This document shows, one piece after another, positions 33,002-40,772 of a stretch of 64,000 bases of DNA. The position numbers and the translations under genes are program-made. Location: positions 62,001 to 126,000 of the forward strand of contig NZ_VMNX01000001.1 in the NCBI RefSeq assembly GCF_009377235.1, read 5' to 3'. This DNA comes from Streptomyces acidicola. GTDB lineage: Bacteria; Actinomycetota; Actinomycetes; Streptomycetales; Streptomycetaceae. How positions within the stretch are numbered: position 1 is the stretch's first letter; the number at the start of each line of letters is the position of its first letter. The notes beneath the pieces are model-generated. The model was not told the origin of the DNA and made no database searches. It saw only the letters and a program-made list of their open reading frames with translations.

Positions 33002-33612
33002 TGCCCACGACCGACACCTACGGGCAGAACATCAGCCTCGCCGCCCTCACTGACGCCCCCGACGTACCGAGAGCCATTGCCGACTTGGCCGCCGGCGTGA
33101 TTCCGCGCGGCACCTTGCGGTACGCGTCCGCCTCGGCGCGTGGCGCGACGCTTACGTCGCCCGTCGACGGCATGCTCACCTACCTGCAGGACGTGCAACG
33201 TCTCGACGCCCGTATCAACGGCGCCTGGGTCGCCTTGTCCGTCGGCACATCGTCGTGGACGACGATCGGCCTCAGCTCACCGTTCACGCAGAACGGCAAC
33301 AGCAACGGCACGCTGCAGTACCGGCTATTGAACATCGCAGGCGAGGAGTCCCTGCAGTTCCGTGGGGCGATCGGCCGATCCTCGTGGCCGACGACACCGG
33401 CCGGCTCCTACGTCATCAACAACACGGCCCTGCCGTCCGGGGTCCGCCCGCAGACCCTGCGCACCGTCCTCATACCGTGCTCGGACGTCAGCAGCGACCG
33501 CATCGCACTGAAGCTCGACGTGCAGACCGACGGCTACCTGCAGGTCTTCGGCACCGGATCCACCGTGAAGCCGCCGTGGATCGGCTTCAACGGCGTGACC
33601 GTCAGCCTGTAG
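33001..33612 (+). CDS. Minor tail protein, putative receptor-binding
   Basis: A 203-residue protein with ATG overlapping the previous stop. The N-terminal third (ISLAALTDAPDVPRAIADLA and the ASARGATLTSPVDGMLTYLQ block) is a connector seen in phage tail tips; the rest is beta-rich with LQYRLLNIAGEESLQFRGAI. The overall design of short connector plus beta tip suggests adhesion. Specific ligand unknown. Confidence 0.65.
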   Translation: MPTTDTYGQNISLAALTDAPDVPRAIADLAAGVIPRGTLRYASASARGATLTSPVDGMLTYLQDVQRLDARINGAWVALSVGTSSWTTIGLSSPFTQNGNSNGTLQYRLLNIAGEESLQFRGAIGRSSWPTTPAGSYVINNTALPSGVRPQTLRTVLIPCSDVSSDRIALKLDVQTDGYLQVFGTGSTVKPPWIGFNGVTVSL

Positions 33613-33621
33613 GAGGCGCTC

Positions 33622-34053
33622 GTGGCCACCGTGTGCAAGCTGTACCGCGGTGAGAAGCCGCAGATCATCCCGCCGAACACGTGGACGCTCGTCACCTACG
33701 AGAAGACCATCAGCAACGACCGCAAGATGATGCGCGGTCTAGCGCTGATCATGCCCCCGTTCGACGGCGACTTCCTCTGGGCCCGCAACCTCCGCTGGGC
33801 CTCCATCAGCCTCCCCGACGGCGACACCCGGCCGCGGCAGATCATGTCCCGCTTCATCCGCGACCCGCACGGCATCCGCGACTACACAGGCGCCGATGAC
33901 CGTCTCGCCACCCCCGGCCGGTCGTGGCAAACCGTCATGTGGCCCTTCGCGGGCCAGGCCGGGCAGCCCGTCGGGGTTGAGGTGTGGCACGACCACCACG
34001 AGGGCTGGCCGCTTGAGCACGCCCAGTTCGTCGGCACGACCAGCGACTACTAG
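33622..34053 (+). CDS. Putative structural protein of the tail region
   Basis: A 143-residue protein with GTG and TAGGAGG upstream. Starts CKLYRGEKPQIIPPNTWTLV and is beta-rich with conserved-looking Trp; GIRDYTGADDRL and VGVEVWHDHHEGWPLEHAQF could carry a metal site (D-H-H). It is the last gene before the endolysin. Function unknown, virion role inferred from location. Confidence 0.6.
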   Translation: MATVCKLYRGEKPQIIPPNTWTLVTYEKTISNDRKMMRGLALIMPPFDGDFLWARNLRWASISLPDGDTRPRQIMSRFIRDPHGIRDYTGADDRLATPGRSWQTVMWPFAGQAGQPVGVEVWHDHHEGWPLEHAQFVGTTSDY

Positions 34054-34067
34054 AAAGGGCCCGCGCC

Positions 34068-34988
34068 ATGGCCACACCAGCATCCGCGTCCAAGTTCGCT
34101 CAGATCCTCAGAGACGAGGGCCTCACCGTTGTGGAGGTGGGGAAGTGGGAGGCTCACAACCGCAACAGCAAGGGCCCGTGGGGGCCCGTCAACGGGGTGA
34201 TGATCCACCACACCGTCACCTCCGGCACCGACCGTTCGGTGCAGATCTGCCACGACGGCTACTCCGGACTCCCCGGCCCGCTCTGCCACGGCGTCATCGA
34301 CAAGCAGGGCGTTGTCCACCTCGTCGGCTACGGCCGCGCCAACCACGCCGGACTGGGCGACCCCGACGTCCTGCAGGCCGTCATCGAGGAGAAGGTGCTG
34401 CCCGCCGACAACGAGGCCAGCGTCGACGGCAACCGTCACTTCTACGGCTTCGAGTGCATCAACCTCGGCGACGGCAAGGACCCCTGGCCCGAGGCCCAGT
34501 TGGAGTCGATCGAGCGCGTTTCCGCCGCGATCTGTCGCCACCACGGGTGGACTGCCCGCTCCGTCATCGGTCACCTGGAATGGCAGCCAGGCAAGGTCGA
34601 CCCGCGCGGCTTCACGATGGCGTCCATGCGGGACCGTATCGACGCACGCCTGGGCAAGCCCACGACCATACCGACCCCCGCGCCCGCTCCGAAACCGGCT
34701 AAGCCGACCGTGGATCTGTCCAAGCTTGTGACCGCCGCCCGGTCCAACCCGGCTGCGTCCGGCACCCCGGTCACCTACTCCGGCGTGCGCACCGTCGAGG
34801 CCGCACTGGTGGACGCCGGGCTGCTCGCCAAGAAGTACAGCGACGGCCACTACGGCACCGCCACGGTCGACGCCTACGCCAAGTGGCAGCGCCGCCTCGG
34901 CTACACCGGCCGGGACGCCGACGGCATCCCCGGCAAGACCAGCCTCACCAAGCTCGGCGCGAAGCACGGCTTCAACGTCGTCGCCTGA
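34068..34988 (+). CDS. Endolysin: N-acetylmuramoyl-L-alanine amidase with peptidoglycan-binding domain
   Basis: A 306-residue protein with ATG and GAAAGGG upstream. Residues 40-190 are an amidase_2/PGRP-like domain: GVMIHHTV (zinc His about 47), a VHLVGYGRANHAG block, FECINLGDG and the late GHLEWQPGKVDPRGF with the second His and Lys. A Pro/Ala linker (about 200-220) joins a C-terminal peptidoglycan-binding-type domain (TATVDAYAKWQRRLGY, DGIPGKTSLTKLG). No signal peptide, so export depends on the holins that follow. Confidence 0.9.
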   Translation: MATPASASKFAQILRDEGLTVVEVGKWEAHNRNSKGPWGPVNGVMIHHTVTSGTDRSVQICHDGYSGLPGPLCHGVIDKQGVVHLVGYGRANHAGLGDPDVLQAVIEEKVLPADNEASVDGNRHFYGFECINLGDGKDPWPEAQLESIERVSAAICRHHGWTARSVIGHLEWQPGKVDPRGFTMASMRDRIDARLGKPTTIPTPAPAPKPAKPTVDLSKLVTAARSNPAASGTPVTYSGVRTVEAALVDAGLLAKKYSDGHYGTATVDAYAKWQRRLGYTGRDADGIPGKTSLTKLGAKHGFNVVA

Positions 34989-35015
34989 CTCATCCAGCAG
35001 AAACGAGACTGCACC

Positions 35016-35378
35016 ATGAAGATCTTCGGCCGTGAACCGGCTCTCATCATCTCCGTCATCAGCGCCAGCCTCAGCCTGCTGGTGACGTTCCAGTTCGGCC
35101 TGTCCGCGGAGCAGGCAGGCGCGATCGTCGCCGTCACCTCTGCCGTGTTCGCCGCAGCCACCGCAACCATCACGCGCCCGATCGCGCCCAGCGCGTTCAC
35201 GGGTCTCGTCGCCGCGGTCGTCGCACTGCTCGCCGCCTACGGATTCAACGTCACCCCCGAGACCGTCGGCGCCCTCAATGCCGTCGTCCTCGCCGTACTC
35301 GGACTGCTCACCCGCGGCCAGGTCTCCCCAACTGTCCCGACGACACCCGCCACCGCCGAACCCTCGCAGGGCGCCTGA
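35016..35378 (+). CDS. Holin
   Basis: A 120-residue protein with ATG and a purine-rich leader. Three hydrophobic segments are visible (about residues 8-28, 33-53 and 60-105 as one long or two short), with short polar ends, the class of small holins found after endolysin genes in actinophages. It would form pores at the end of infection to release the amidase. Confidence 0.75.
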   Translation: MKIFGREPALIISVISASLSLLVTFQFGLSAEQAGAIVAVTSAVFAAATATITRPIAPSAFTGLVAAVVALLAAYGFNVTPETVGALNAVVLAVLGLLTRGQVSPTVPTTPATAEPSQGA

Positions 35379-35390
35379 GCGGAGCAACCG

Positions 35391-35744
35391 ATGGCCGACG
35401 AGCAGCTGTCCAACGGCGAACTCGGCCGGCAGATCGGAGCACTACAGCAACTGATCTCCACACGCTTCGCGGAGCTGAACAGCCGCCTCGACAAGGTCGT
35501 CTCCCTGGACGTCTACACGATCCAATCGACCCATGTCGACCAGCGGCTCGCTCAACTCCAAGCCGACCTCCAGTCGTGCCGGGAGGCCACCGGGAAACTG
35601 GAGGATGACCTAGAGCAGTACCAGCTCTCCGAGCGAGACCGACGCGAAGCCGAACGGCAGCGCCGCCTCTACCAAGCCGTCATCCCCATCCTGATCGCCC
35701 TGCTCGCAGCAGTGATCTCAGTCTGGGCGGCGGTGGCAACATGA
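35391..35744 (+). CDS. Holin-associated membrane protein with coiled coil
   Basis: A 117-residue protein: residues 1-90 are a charged coiled coil (LQQLISTRFAELNSRLDKVV and an RDRREAERQRR stretch), followed by one C-terminal transmembrane segment (AVIPILIALLAAVISVWAAV). Such proteins follow holins in actinophages and may be a second holin or a regulator of lysis timing. Overlaps the next gene by four bases. Confidence 0.7.
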   Translation: MADEQLSNGELGRQIGALQQLISTRFAELNSRLDKVVSLDVYTIQSTHVDQRLAQLQADLQSCREATGKLEDDLEQYQLSERDRREAERQRRLYQAVIPILIALLAAVISVWAAVAT

Positions 35745-36373
35745 GGGCTCGGAAGAGGCGCAGGCGGATCCCGTTCTGCAAGCCGCGCGCCGAGTGGCTC
35801 GTCGCCGCCACAGGACTCCTCGTCGCCCTCTTCCTGTGCTGGCTGGCCATCCAAGTGATGACCCTGGCTGCGGACCTGAGGCACGCCAACCAGGCTCGCG
35901 ACCTGCTGGCCAGCCAGGTACAACGACTTGGCGCAACCCCCGTTGCTGGGCCACCAGGAAGCCGGGGAGAACCCGGCAGGAGTGTGACAGGACCGCAAGG
36001 ACCCAAGGGCGAACCAGGACCATCGGGCTCACCTGGGCCAACCGGCCCTCCGGGCAAGAACGGGACGGACGGAACGGACGGAGTCGGGACGGCGGGGCAG
36101 CCCGGCATAGTTGGCGCCACCGGACCTTCAGGCCCGCAGGGCGTCCAAGGTGAGACCGGGGCGACCGGCCCGCAGGGGGCCGCGGGCAAGGATGGGAAGG
36201 ACGGCCGGGACGGGCAGACCTGCCCCGACGGTTACAGCCTCCAAGCCCCAACCTGGGATGCGGATGCGTTGGTCTGTCGCAAGGACAACGCGCCGCCACC
36301 CGACCCTGGGAACGGCAACGGGAACAACCCGCAGGCGCTGGGCCTCGATCCGCAACGCCGCCAGTACCCCTAG
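35741..36373 (+). CDS. Membrane protein with collagen-like repeats
   Basis: A 210-residue protein in an ATGA overlap with the previous gene. Basic N-terminus, one transmembrane segment (about residues 18-42), a short coiled coil, then about 85 residues of Gly-x-y triplets (GPPGSRGEPG, GPKGEPGPSG, GKDGKDGRDG), and a C-terminal cap with two Cys. Collagen-like stretches form trimers; the membrane anchor makes it a possible trimeric spike or spanin-like element in the lysis cassette rather than a tail fibre. Role not proven. Confidence 0.8.
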   Translation: MRARKRRRRIPFCKPRAEWLVAATGLLVALFLCWLAIQVMTLAADLRHANQARDLLASQVQRLGATPVAGPPGSRGEPGRSVTGPQGPKGEPGPSGSPGPTGPPGKNGTDGTDGVGTAGQPGIVGATGPSGPQGVQGETGATGPQGAAGKDGKDGRDGQTCPDGYSLQAPTWDADALVCRKDNAPPPDPGNGNGNNPQALGLDPQRRQYP

Positions 36374-36381
36374 GAGCCCGC

Positions 36382-36540
36382 ATGCCCGACGCCATCGAGC
36401 GCCCGCCGCGCCGCGACGACAATGCCGCCGACGTGGGCAGCCTCGTCCAACTCGGCGAAGCCGAACCCCAGCCTGTACCCGCCCCGGCCACCCAGCCGTT
36501 CCTCGAACCCGACTGGCCTCCACCGGACGAGACGGTCTGA
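36382..36540 (+). CDS. Hypothetical 52-residue protein
   Basis: A short Pro/Glu-rich protein with ATG and TAGGAGC upstream, nine bases after the collagen-like gene. No motif; disordered. It is the last gene of the late transcript, followed at once by a strong terminator, which supports it being read. Confidence 0.5.
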   Translation: MPDAIERPPRRDDNAADVGSLVQLGEAEPQPVPAPATQPFLEPDWPPPDETV

Positions 36541-36551
36541 CCGAACGACAC

Positions 36552-36594
36552 CGCCCCCGCCTTCCTGTCGCGTCAGCGGCAGGGGGCGGGGGCG
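36552..36594. terminator. Terminator of the late operon
   Basis: CGCCCCCGCC (36552-36561) and GGCGGGGGCG (36585-36594) form a 10-bp stem 11 bases after the last late gene. It separates the structural-lysis block from the accessory region. Confidence 0.7.
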
Positions 36595-36642
36595 CTTCGG
36601 TGTGCCCTGCCGCAGGGGCGCCCGCCACTCTTTGCTAAGTCG

Positions 36643-36671
36643 TTACCAAGGCTCGGGAGGACCTCTAGACC
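36643..36671 (+). promoter_or_regulatory. Candidate promoter of the exonuclease unit
   Basis: TTACCA (36643-36648) and TAGACC (36666-36671) are spaced by exactly 17 bases and resemble Streptomyces housekeeping promoters. A perfect CCCTATAGGG palindrome follows at 36689-36698 and may be an operator. The unit downstream is 36796-37997. Confidence 0.4.
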
Positions 36672-36795
36672 CCTGCACGCGCACGCGTCCCTATAGGGGG
36701 CACTTCCGCCATTTGTGGGGTATTGCGAGTGATGCGGGGGGGCCGGGCAGCATCAAGCCAGCCCCAACCCGCCCCTCACGCCGAGGAGTTCAGTC

Positions 36796-37041
36796 TTGGC
36801 TCGCACACCAGCCCGCCGCTCCCCACGCCCCCGAACCGAAGAGTCGCCGACGGGCCCTGGCTCACCGGTCGAGATCCGACTCGTCGGCCACGAGACGGAC
36901 GTGCGCCGTCTGGTCGCAGCCATGCAGGAAGCCGCAGGCGGATCCGCCGGCCCAGTGTCGTACCGGCCGAGCCATTACACCGAGGGCGCCCTTCGCGCCT
37001 ACCTCGCCATCGTCATCCCGCCCGCCGAGGAGCAGCCGTGA
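36796..37041 (+). CDS. Hypothetical small protein
   Basis: An 81-residue protein with TTG start 12 bases after GAGGAG. The first 25 residues are basic and disordered; the rest (VEIRLVGHETDVRRLVAAMQ) is a strand-helix-strand fold. It overlaps the exonuclease gene by four bases, so it may be a partner of it. Confidence 0.6.
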   Translation: MARTPARRSPRPRTEESPTGPGSPVEIRLVGHETDVRRLVAAMQEAAGGSAGPVSYRPSHYTEGALRAYLAIVIPPAEEQP

Positions 37042-37997
37042 CCGCCACCTACCAAGACCTGCCCGTCTACAGCACTGGCAGCGCACCTATCGGCCTCATG
37101 ACCCGCGCCCAACTCCGTGGCGCAGGGCGTCGACTGCGCCCAGGGCAGAAGGACCGTCCACAGGCGTGGCTGTACTGCATGCCCCGCCACCATCACGCAC
37201 CGCTGTACGCGCTCGACCAGACCGCCGCCCAGCCGAAGTCGACTCCTGCTCAGCTCGCCGCACTCTCCGCAGGGCGCGCACTCTGGTGGAAGCAGCGCGC
37301 GTGCCCACTCTGCGACGAGATCCACAAGGGGTGGTGCGAGCAGGAGTTCATGACGATGCTGCGCCAGGACCACGACGCCGCCGCAGGGTGGGCGCGCCAA
37401 GTTCTCGATGACCCGACCTGCGTCGTCCTGGACACGGAGACCACCGGCCTCCACGACGGCGCCCGCATCGTCGAGATCGCCGTTCTCAGCGTCGACGGCA
37501 GCGTCCTGCTCGACAGCCTCATCAACCCGGGCGTGCCCATCCCGGCCGAGGCCACTCGCATCCACGGAATCACCGACGACATGGTCAAGACTGCCCCCGG
37601 CTTCAGCGACCTGCTGGTACAGCTCACTGGCGCGCTCATCAACCGCAAGGTCGTCATCTACAACCGGGACTTCGACAAGCGTCGCCTGGCCGTCGAACTC
37701 CACCACCACTACCGCACCCGCTGGGTCAACCTGGAGAAGCCCCGCAACGGCCGGCGACGCATCCACCCAGCCGCGCGCGCCTGGCTGGCCGCACAAACGT
37801 GGGAAGACTGTGCCATGGGGGCCTACGCCGAATGGTGCGGCGACTGGACGTGGGACTACGACTTCCGCGACAACCAGCCGCTGTACACGCAGGGCGACTA
37901 CCGGTGGCAGCCCCTGCCCGGCGCCGGGCATCGCGCAGCTGACGACTGCCGGGCCGTCATCGACACGCTCAAGAAGATGGCGACAGATGCGAGCTGA
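37038..37997 (+). CDS. DnaQ-like 3'-5' exonuclease with N-terminal RRQRL-type zinc domain
   Basis: A 319-residue protein with GTG in a four-base overlap. Residues 20-95 (MTRAQLRGAGRRLRPGQ to ACPLCDEIHK) match the RRQRL-motif zinc-binding domain of Streptomyces proteins. Residues 128-310 are a DEDDh exonuclease: Exo I VVLDTETTGL (Asp132, Glu134), Exo II VIYNRDFDKR (Asp211), Exo III GHRAADD (His298, Asp303). All catalytic residues are present. It could degrade single-stranded nucleic acid or proofread; the fusion is unusual. Confidence 0.85.
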   Translation: MTATYQDLPVYSTGSAPIGLMTRAQLRGAGRRLRPGQKDRPQAWLYCMPRHHHAPLYALDQTAAQPKSTPAQLAALSAGRALWWKQRACPLCDEIHKGWCEQEFMTMLRQDHDAAAGWARQVLDDPTCVVLDTETTGLHDGARIVEIAVLSVDGSVLLDSLINPGVPIPAEATRIHGITDDMVKTAPGFSDLLVQLTGALINRKVVIYNRDFDKRRLAVELHHHYRTRWVNLEKPRNGRRRIHPAARAWLAAQTWEDCAMGAYAEWCGDWTWDYDFRDNQPLYTQGDYRWQPLPGAGHRAADDCRAVIDTLKKMATDAS

Positions 37998-38003
37998 CAC
38001 ACA

Positions 38004-38052
38004 GGCGCCCCCGCCTCCTCGCCGCTGATGCGGCGGGGGGAGCGGGGGCGCC
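38004..38052. terminator. Bidirectional terminator
   Basis: GGCGCCCCCGC and GCGGGGGCGCC form an 11-bp outer stem, with further pairing inside (CGCCGC/GCGGCG). It lies between the rightward exonuclease gene and the leftward gene ending at 38112, so it can end both transcripts. Confidence 0.75.
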
Positions 38053-38111
38053 TCGCTGGTACGGCTAGAGTTCGGGGAGGTCCCCGCCTGTTAACGGCAG
38101 GCGGGGACCGC

Positions 38112-38423
38112 TCACTGCTCGACGAATGCGCGTGAGGCGCGGGGCGTTTCGGTGCGCGCCGCGTACAGGGCTTCGCGATGGTGCTCCATGGCCTCGGCGC
38201 GAGTGCCGACTCGGGTGCTCGACTTGTCGATGACGTAGGGCCCAAACGTGCGGCCCTCGTACTCGTGCCCGTTCAGGACCATGCCGTTGTGACGCTTGTC
38301 GGCACTGTCGTCGAAGATGACGGTGTCGTAGTAGTTGCGAGCGATCTGCACGGTGGACACCGTCAGCGTCACTTCGGTGCCGTGCTTGACCGGCGTCTGA
38401 CGCACGATCTTCGGGAATCCCAT
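38112..38423 (-). CDS. Hypothetical protein, paralogue of the gene at 50286
   Basis: A 103-residue protein from ATG 38423 with AAGGAGA upstream on its strand. Shared with the early gene at 50286 are PKIVRQ-PVK, LTVST-x-x-IAR, TVIFD-x-x-ADKRH and the terminal HREALYAARTE. The fold seems alpha/beta; no catalytic motif is apparent. First gene read of a leftward trio is 38746-38970, this one is last. Confidence 0.75.
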   Translation of the reverse strand: MGFPKIVRQTPVKHGTEVTLTVSTVQIARNYYDTVIFDDSADKRHNGMVLNGHEYEGRTFGPYVIDKSSTRVGTRAEAMEHHREALYAARTETPRASRAFVEQ

Positions 38424-38425
38424 GC

Positions 38426-38734
38426 TTAACTCTCCTTGTTCGTGTGGTGCTTGCGGATGTGGTTGGTGACGGATGCAGGGGCGCCGACGTAGCCGCAGCC
38501 GCGCGGGCACTTCTCCCAGCCTCCCTCGTTGACGGCCGCGTCGGTCACCGACTTGTCGGGGCCGAACCCGTGCTCTGCCAGCAGGCGAGGGACCGACGCC
38601 TCGTACCGGACCGCCATCAGGGCGGCTTCGGCGACCTTGTCGTGGCCCTGGGCGAAGAACTTCCCGAGGGTGATCTCACGGCCGCAGCCGCACCAGCAGA
38701 AGCCATTCGGGATCAGGCGGTGGTTGCTCGTCAT
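38426..38734 (-). CDS. Zinc-finger protein
   Basis: A 102-residue protein: the N-terminus has GFCWCGCGREI and a downstream GHD, the C-terminus KCPRGCGYVGAP followed by HIRKHH, a C2H2-like finger. The middle is helical. I recall the CxCGCGxxxxxGxxFxxGHD pattern from Streptomyces proteins without assigned function. Cotranscribed with its neighbours (two-base gap). Confidence 0.7.
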   Translation of the reverse strand: MTSNHRLIPNGFCWCGCGREITLGKFFAQGHDKVAEAALMAVRYEASVPRLLAEHGFGPDKSVTDAAVNEGGWEKCPRGCGYVGAPASVTNHIRKHHTNKES

Positions 38735-38745
38735 GTCTGGTTGCC

Positions 38746-38970
38746 TCAGAGGGTGTTGGGCTGGATGTCGAAGCTGAGCATCGCGGCGTCCGCGAGGTAC
38801 GGGCTGGCCCCGACGACCTGGCGGCGGATCTCGTTCATGGCGTCGAAGCGGGTCATGCCTTGCGTCGGCGTCCAGTGCCCGCTGCGATCCTGCGCGGTCA
38901 GACCGATCTCGTTGCGTGCGAGGAACGACATGTGCCAGCAGTGCGTGCCCTGTTCGGTAGCTGTCGTCAT
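38746..38970 (-). CDS. Hypothetical protein, probably leaderless
   Basis: A 74-residue protein. ATG 38970 is preferred: the -10-like AAGGTA (TACCTT on the coding strand) ends six bases before it and no ribosome binding site is visible, so the mRNA may begin at the start codon. Sequence is mixed alpha/beta without known motif. It heads the leftward trio 38970-38112. Confidence 0.6.
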   Translation of the reverse strand: MTTATEQGTHCWHMSFLARNEIGLTAQDRSGHWTPTQGMTRFDAMNEIRRQVVGASPYLADAAMLSFDIQPNTL

Positions 38971-38971
38971 G

Positions 38972-39030
38972 AACTCAAGGTAGCAACTCAAGATATGCAG
39001 TCAAGAGTGAATGCCAAGGATGGATGCAAG
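38972..39030 (-). promoter_or_regulatory. Promoter with iterated CAAG operator
   Basis: On the leftward strand TTGACT (38999-39004) and TACCTT (38977-38982) are 16 bases apart. The same stretch has CAAG at 38976, 38989, 39002, 39015 and 39027, i.e. periods of 13, 13, 13 and 12 bases; the first two copies are both AACTCAAG. A repressor binding these repeats would cover the promoter. Confidence 0.6.
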
Positions 39031-39077
39031 AGGTAGCGCATAACGTTCCCTTACGTGCTCGTCGCAGGAACGACCGA

Positions 39078-39113
39078 GCCCCGCCTCCCTGCCGTGTGGC
39101 GAGGGAGCGGGGC
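39078..39113. terminator. Hairpin terminator for the leftward gene 39126-39404
   Basis: GCCCCGCCTCCCT pairs with AGGGAGCGGGGC with one bulged base (12 pairs), 13 bases beyond the stop of the leftward gene. Confidence 0.6.
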
Positions 39114-39125
39114 ACTGAGCTGTCG

Positions 39126-39404
39126 TCAGAACGGAGCCTCGCCGCTACCCAGGATGCGCATCACCTGCGGGCCGGCGGGGCTGGCAGTCCAATCGGAGGT
39201 ATCCGGCCGGACGAACTCTCCCGTCTTCCGGTCGATGAGGAGGTGGCCGTCGCTGATGTTCAGCAGAGCTCGGAACAGCGTCACGTCGCGGAAGGTGAGG
39301 GTTCCGCGCCAACTCCCGGACGAGTCCTTGGTGAGCTCTGCTTCGGTTTCGAACTCGCGGCCGTCCTCGGCAAGGAGGATGGCATCGCCCTTGTACGTGG
39401 TCAT
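39126..39404 (-). CDS. Hypothetical protein
   Basis: A 92-residue beta-rich protein (TYKGDAILLAEDGREFETEA, then WRGTLTFRD). It resembles Streptomyces host hypothetical proteins that I recall by pattern only. No ribosome binding site is obvious, so it could be leaderless. Followed by its own terminator at 39078-39113. Independent accessory gene of the lysogeny side. Confidence 0.6.
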   Translation of the reverse strand: MTTYKGDAILLAEDGREFETEAELTKDSSGSWRGTLTFRDVTLFRALLNISDGHLLIDRKTGEFVRPDTSDWTASPAGPQVMRILGSGEAPF

Positions 39405-39620
39405 GGTCGGAGGCTAGCCACGGCGTCAAGTCAGGGGCGCCTAACCGATGCCAGGTAGCGCGCAACTGAGTTGGATCGCGGCTCGGAGCCGCTGCGGGCG
39501 TGCGGGGACTGAGCATCAAGGATCTGTGGACTCCCGATCAAAGACGATCTGATGCCAGCAGTGAGACCGTGGAGCCGCACGAGCAGTCGATCAACCGTCA
39601 CCAGGTCTGTAGGGGGACAA

Positions 39621-39965
39621 GTGAAGAATCTGCGAGTGGTGACCGCTCTCGCATCGGCAGTACTCATCGGCGCCAGCGGTCTCGTCGCCGCTGGCCCGGC
39701 GCAAGCAGCCACGGCACAGCAGGCGGTCGCCGCGGGCTGTACGACTTACGCCGCGAAGACTGGCGTCACCGTGCGCAGCCAGCCTTCGACCTTCGGCAGT
39801 GTTGTCGGCTCCCTGTCCAAGGGGCAGACGGTCTGCGGGAACATCGTGACCAGCGAACTGAAGGGCGGCAACTACACGGCCTGCGGGGGAACCTCCAACA
39901 GGTGGGTCCATTTCAAGGGCACGTACATAGCCGCCCTGTGCATGACCGCGATCAAGGGAGGCTAG
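39621..39965 (+). CDS. Secreted small protein with SH3-like region
   Basis: A 114-residue protein with GTG and AGGGGGA upstream. A clear signal peptide (MKNLRVVTALASAVLIGASG and cleavage after AGPAQA, about residue 29) leads to a mature domain with four Cys and the pattern GVTVRSQPSTFGSVVGSLSK, like a bacterial SH3 domain. Secreted SH3-type proteins bind wall or proteins. As a stand-alone gene with its own terminator it is likely lysogenic-conversion cargo. Confidence 0.75.
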   Translation: MKNLRVVTALASAVLIGASGLVAAGPAQAATAQQAVAAGCTTYAAKTGVTVRSQPSTFGSVVGSLSKGQTVCGNIVTSELKGGNYTACGGTSNRWVHFKGTYIAALCMTAIKGG

Positions 39966-40023
39966 CCTTTCGCCGGCGTGAGGAGGTAGCCCTGGCGCCG
40001 ATCCTCGACGTTGGACGCGACAG

Positions 40024-40067
40024 CGCCCCCGCCTCCCTGCCTCACACGCGCAGGGGGAGCGGGGGCG
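40024..40067. terminator. Hairpin terminator after the secreted protein gene
   Basis: CGCCCCCGCCTCCCTGC pairs with GCAGGGGGAGCGGGGGCG with one or two bulges (about 16 pairs), 60 bases beyond the stop at 39965. The arms resemble those of the terminator at 38004. Confidence 0.65.
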
Positions 40068-40156
40068 GTTAGCTGTGCGCGACGTGAGGGACCGGATGTC
40101 ACGGTAGGGGACATCGCCAACCTGGTTCTGTGAGCTCGCATCTGTTATAGAGATGC

Positions 40157-40618
40157 TTAGACGCGGTCCGCTCCAAGTTCCTCGCGCATCGCCTTACGCA
40201 GTTTCGCAAGGGCGACTTCGTACTCACTACGCCCCTCCGCGTACCTCTCGTCTCCGGCGAGAGCACCAGAGCCCGCTACGTCGCGTATGTTGCGAAGCTT
40301 TCGGAACGTCTCCTCGGAAGCAGCAACTACCTTGGCAGAGGCGGTGATTGCGATCTGATACCGGCCGTCGTAGCAGGGCACAAAGCTAGTGCGGGCGGAG
40401 GCTCCTCGTTCCTTCGGATCGATGTCAAGGTCTCGGGCGAGGCTGCGGAAGTGGTTCCGGGCCTTCGAGAGAGCGGCAAGGTATTCGCCGTACAGGACGC
40501 GACGGGTGTCAGTGAGCTGCTGCGCCTGGTCCCGGCGCCAACGGTGATGGTCGAGGAAGGCGCTGGAGGCCGTGGCGATGACTGCGCCGGTGATGGCGCT
40601 TACCAGTGATAACCACAT
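40157..40618 (-). CDS. Membrane-anchored coiled-coil protein (TTA codon 3)
   Basis: A 153-residue protein with one N-terminal transmembrane segment (LVSAITGAVIATASSAFL), then a long charged helical region. Its third codon is TTA, so in Streptomyces its synthesis could depend on the bldA tRNA. Single-gene unit facing terminators. Possible roles include exclusion at the membrane, but no family is recognised. Confidence 0.65.
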   Translation of the reverse strand: MWLSLVSAITGAVIATASSAFLDHHRWRRDQAQQLTDTRRVLYGEYLAALSKARNHFRSLARDLDIDPKERGASARTSFVPCYDGRYQIAITASAKVVAASEETFRKLRNIRDVAGSGALAGDERYAEGRSEYEVALAKLRKAMREELGADRV

Positions 40619-40727
40619 GCAGGGACACGGTACGAGGAGGGCACCGATGCCTCCAGGTGCGAGTCGTCACGTTCCCTGAAACAATCCCCCATTGTGGTCG
40701 AGCACTCTCGATAACATGCCATATCGC

Positions 40728-40756
40728 GGGCCCCGCTCCTCCTCGGCGCGGGGCCC
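40728..40756. terminator. Hairpin terminator
   Basis: GGGCCCCGC (40728-40736) and GCGGGGCCC (40748-40756) give a perfect 9-bp stem with an 11-base loop, 17 bases beyond the frameshift-corrected stop of the small leftward zinc gene. Confidence 0.6.
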
Positions 40757-40772
40757 TTCGTCATGCCCGGAG

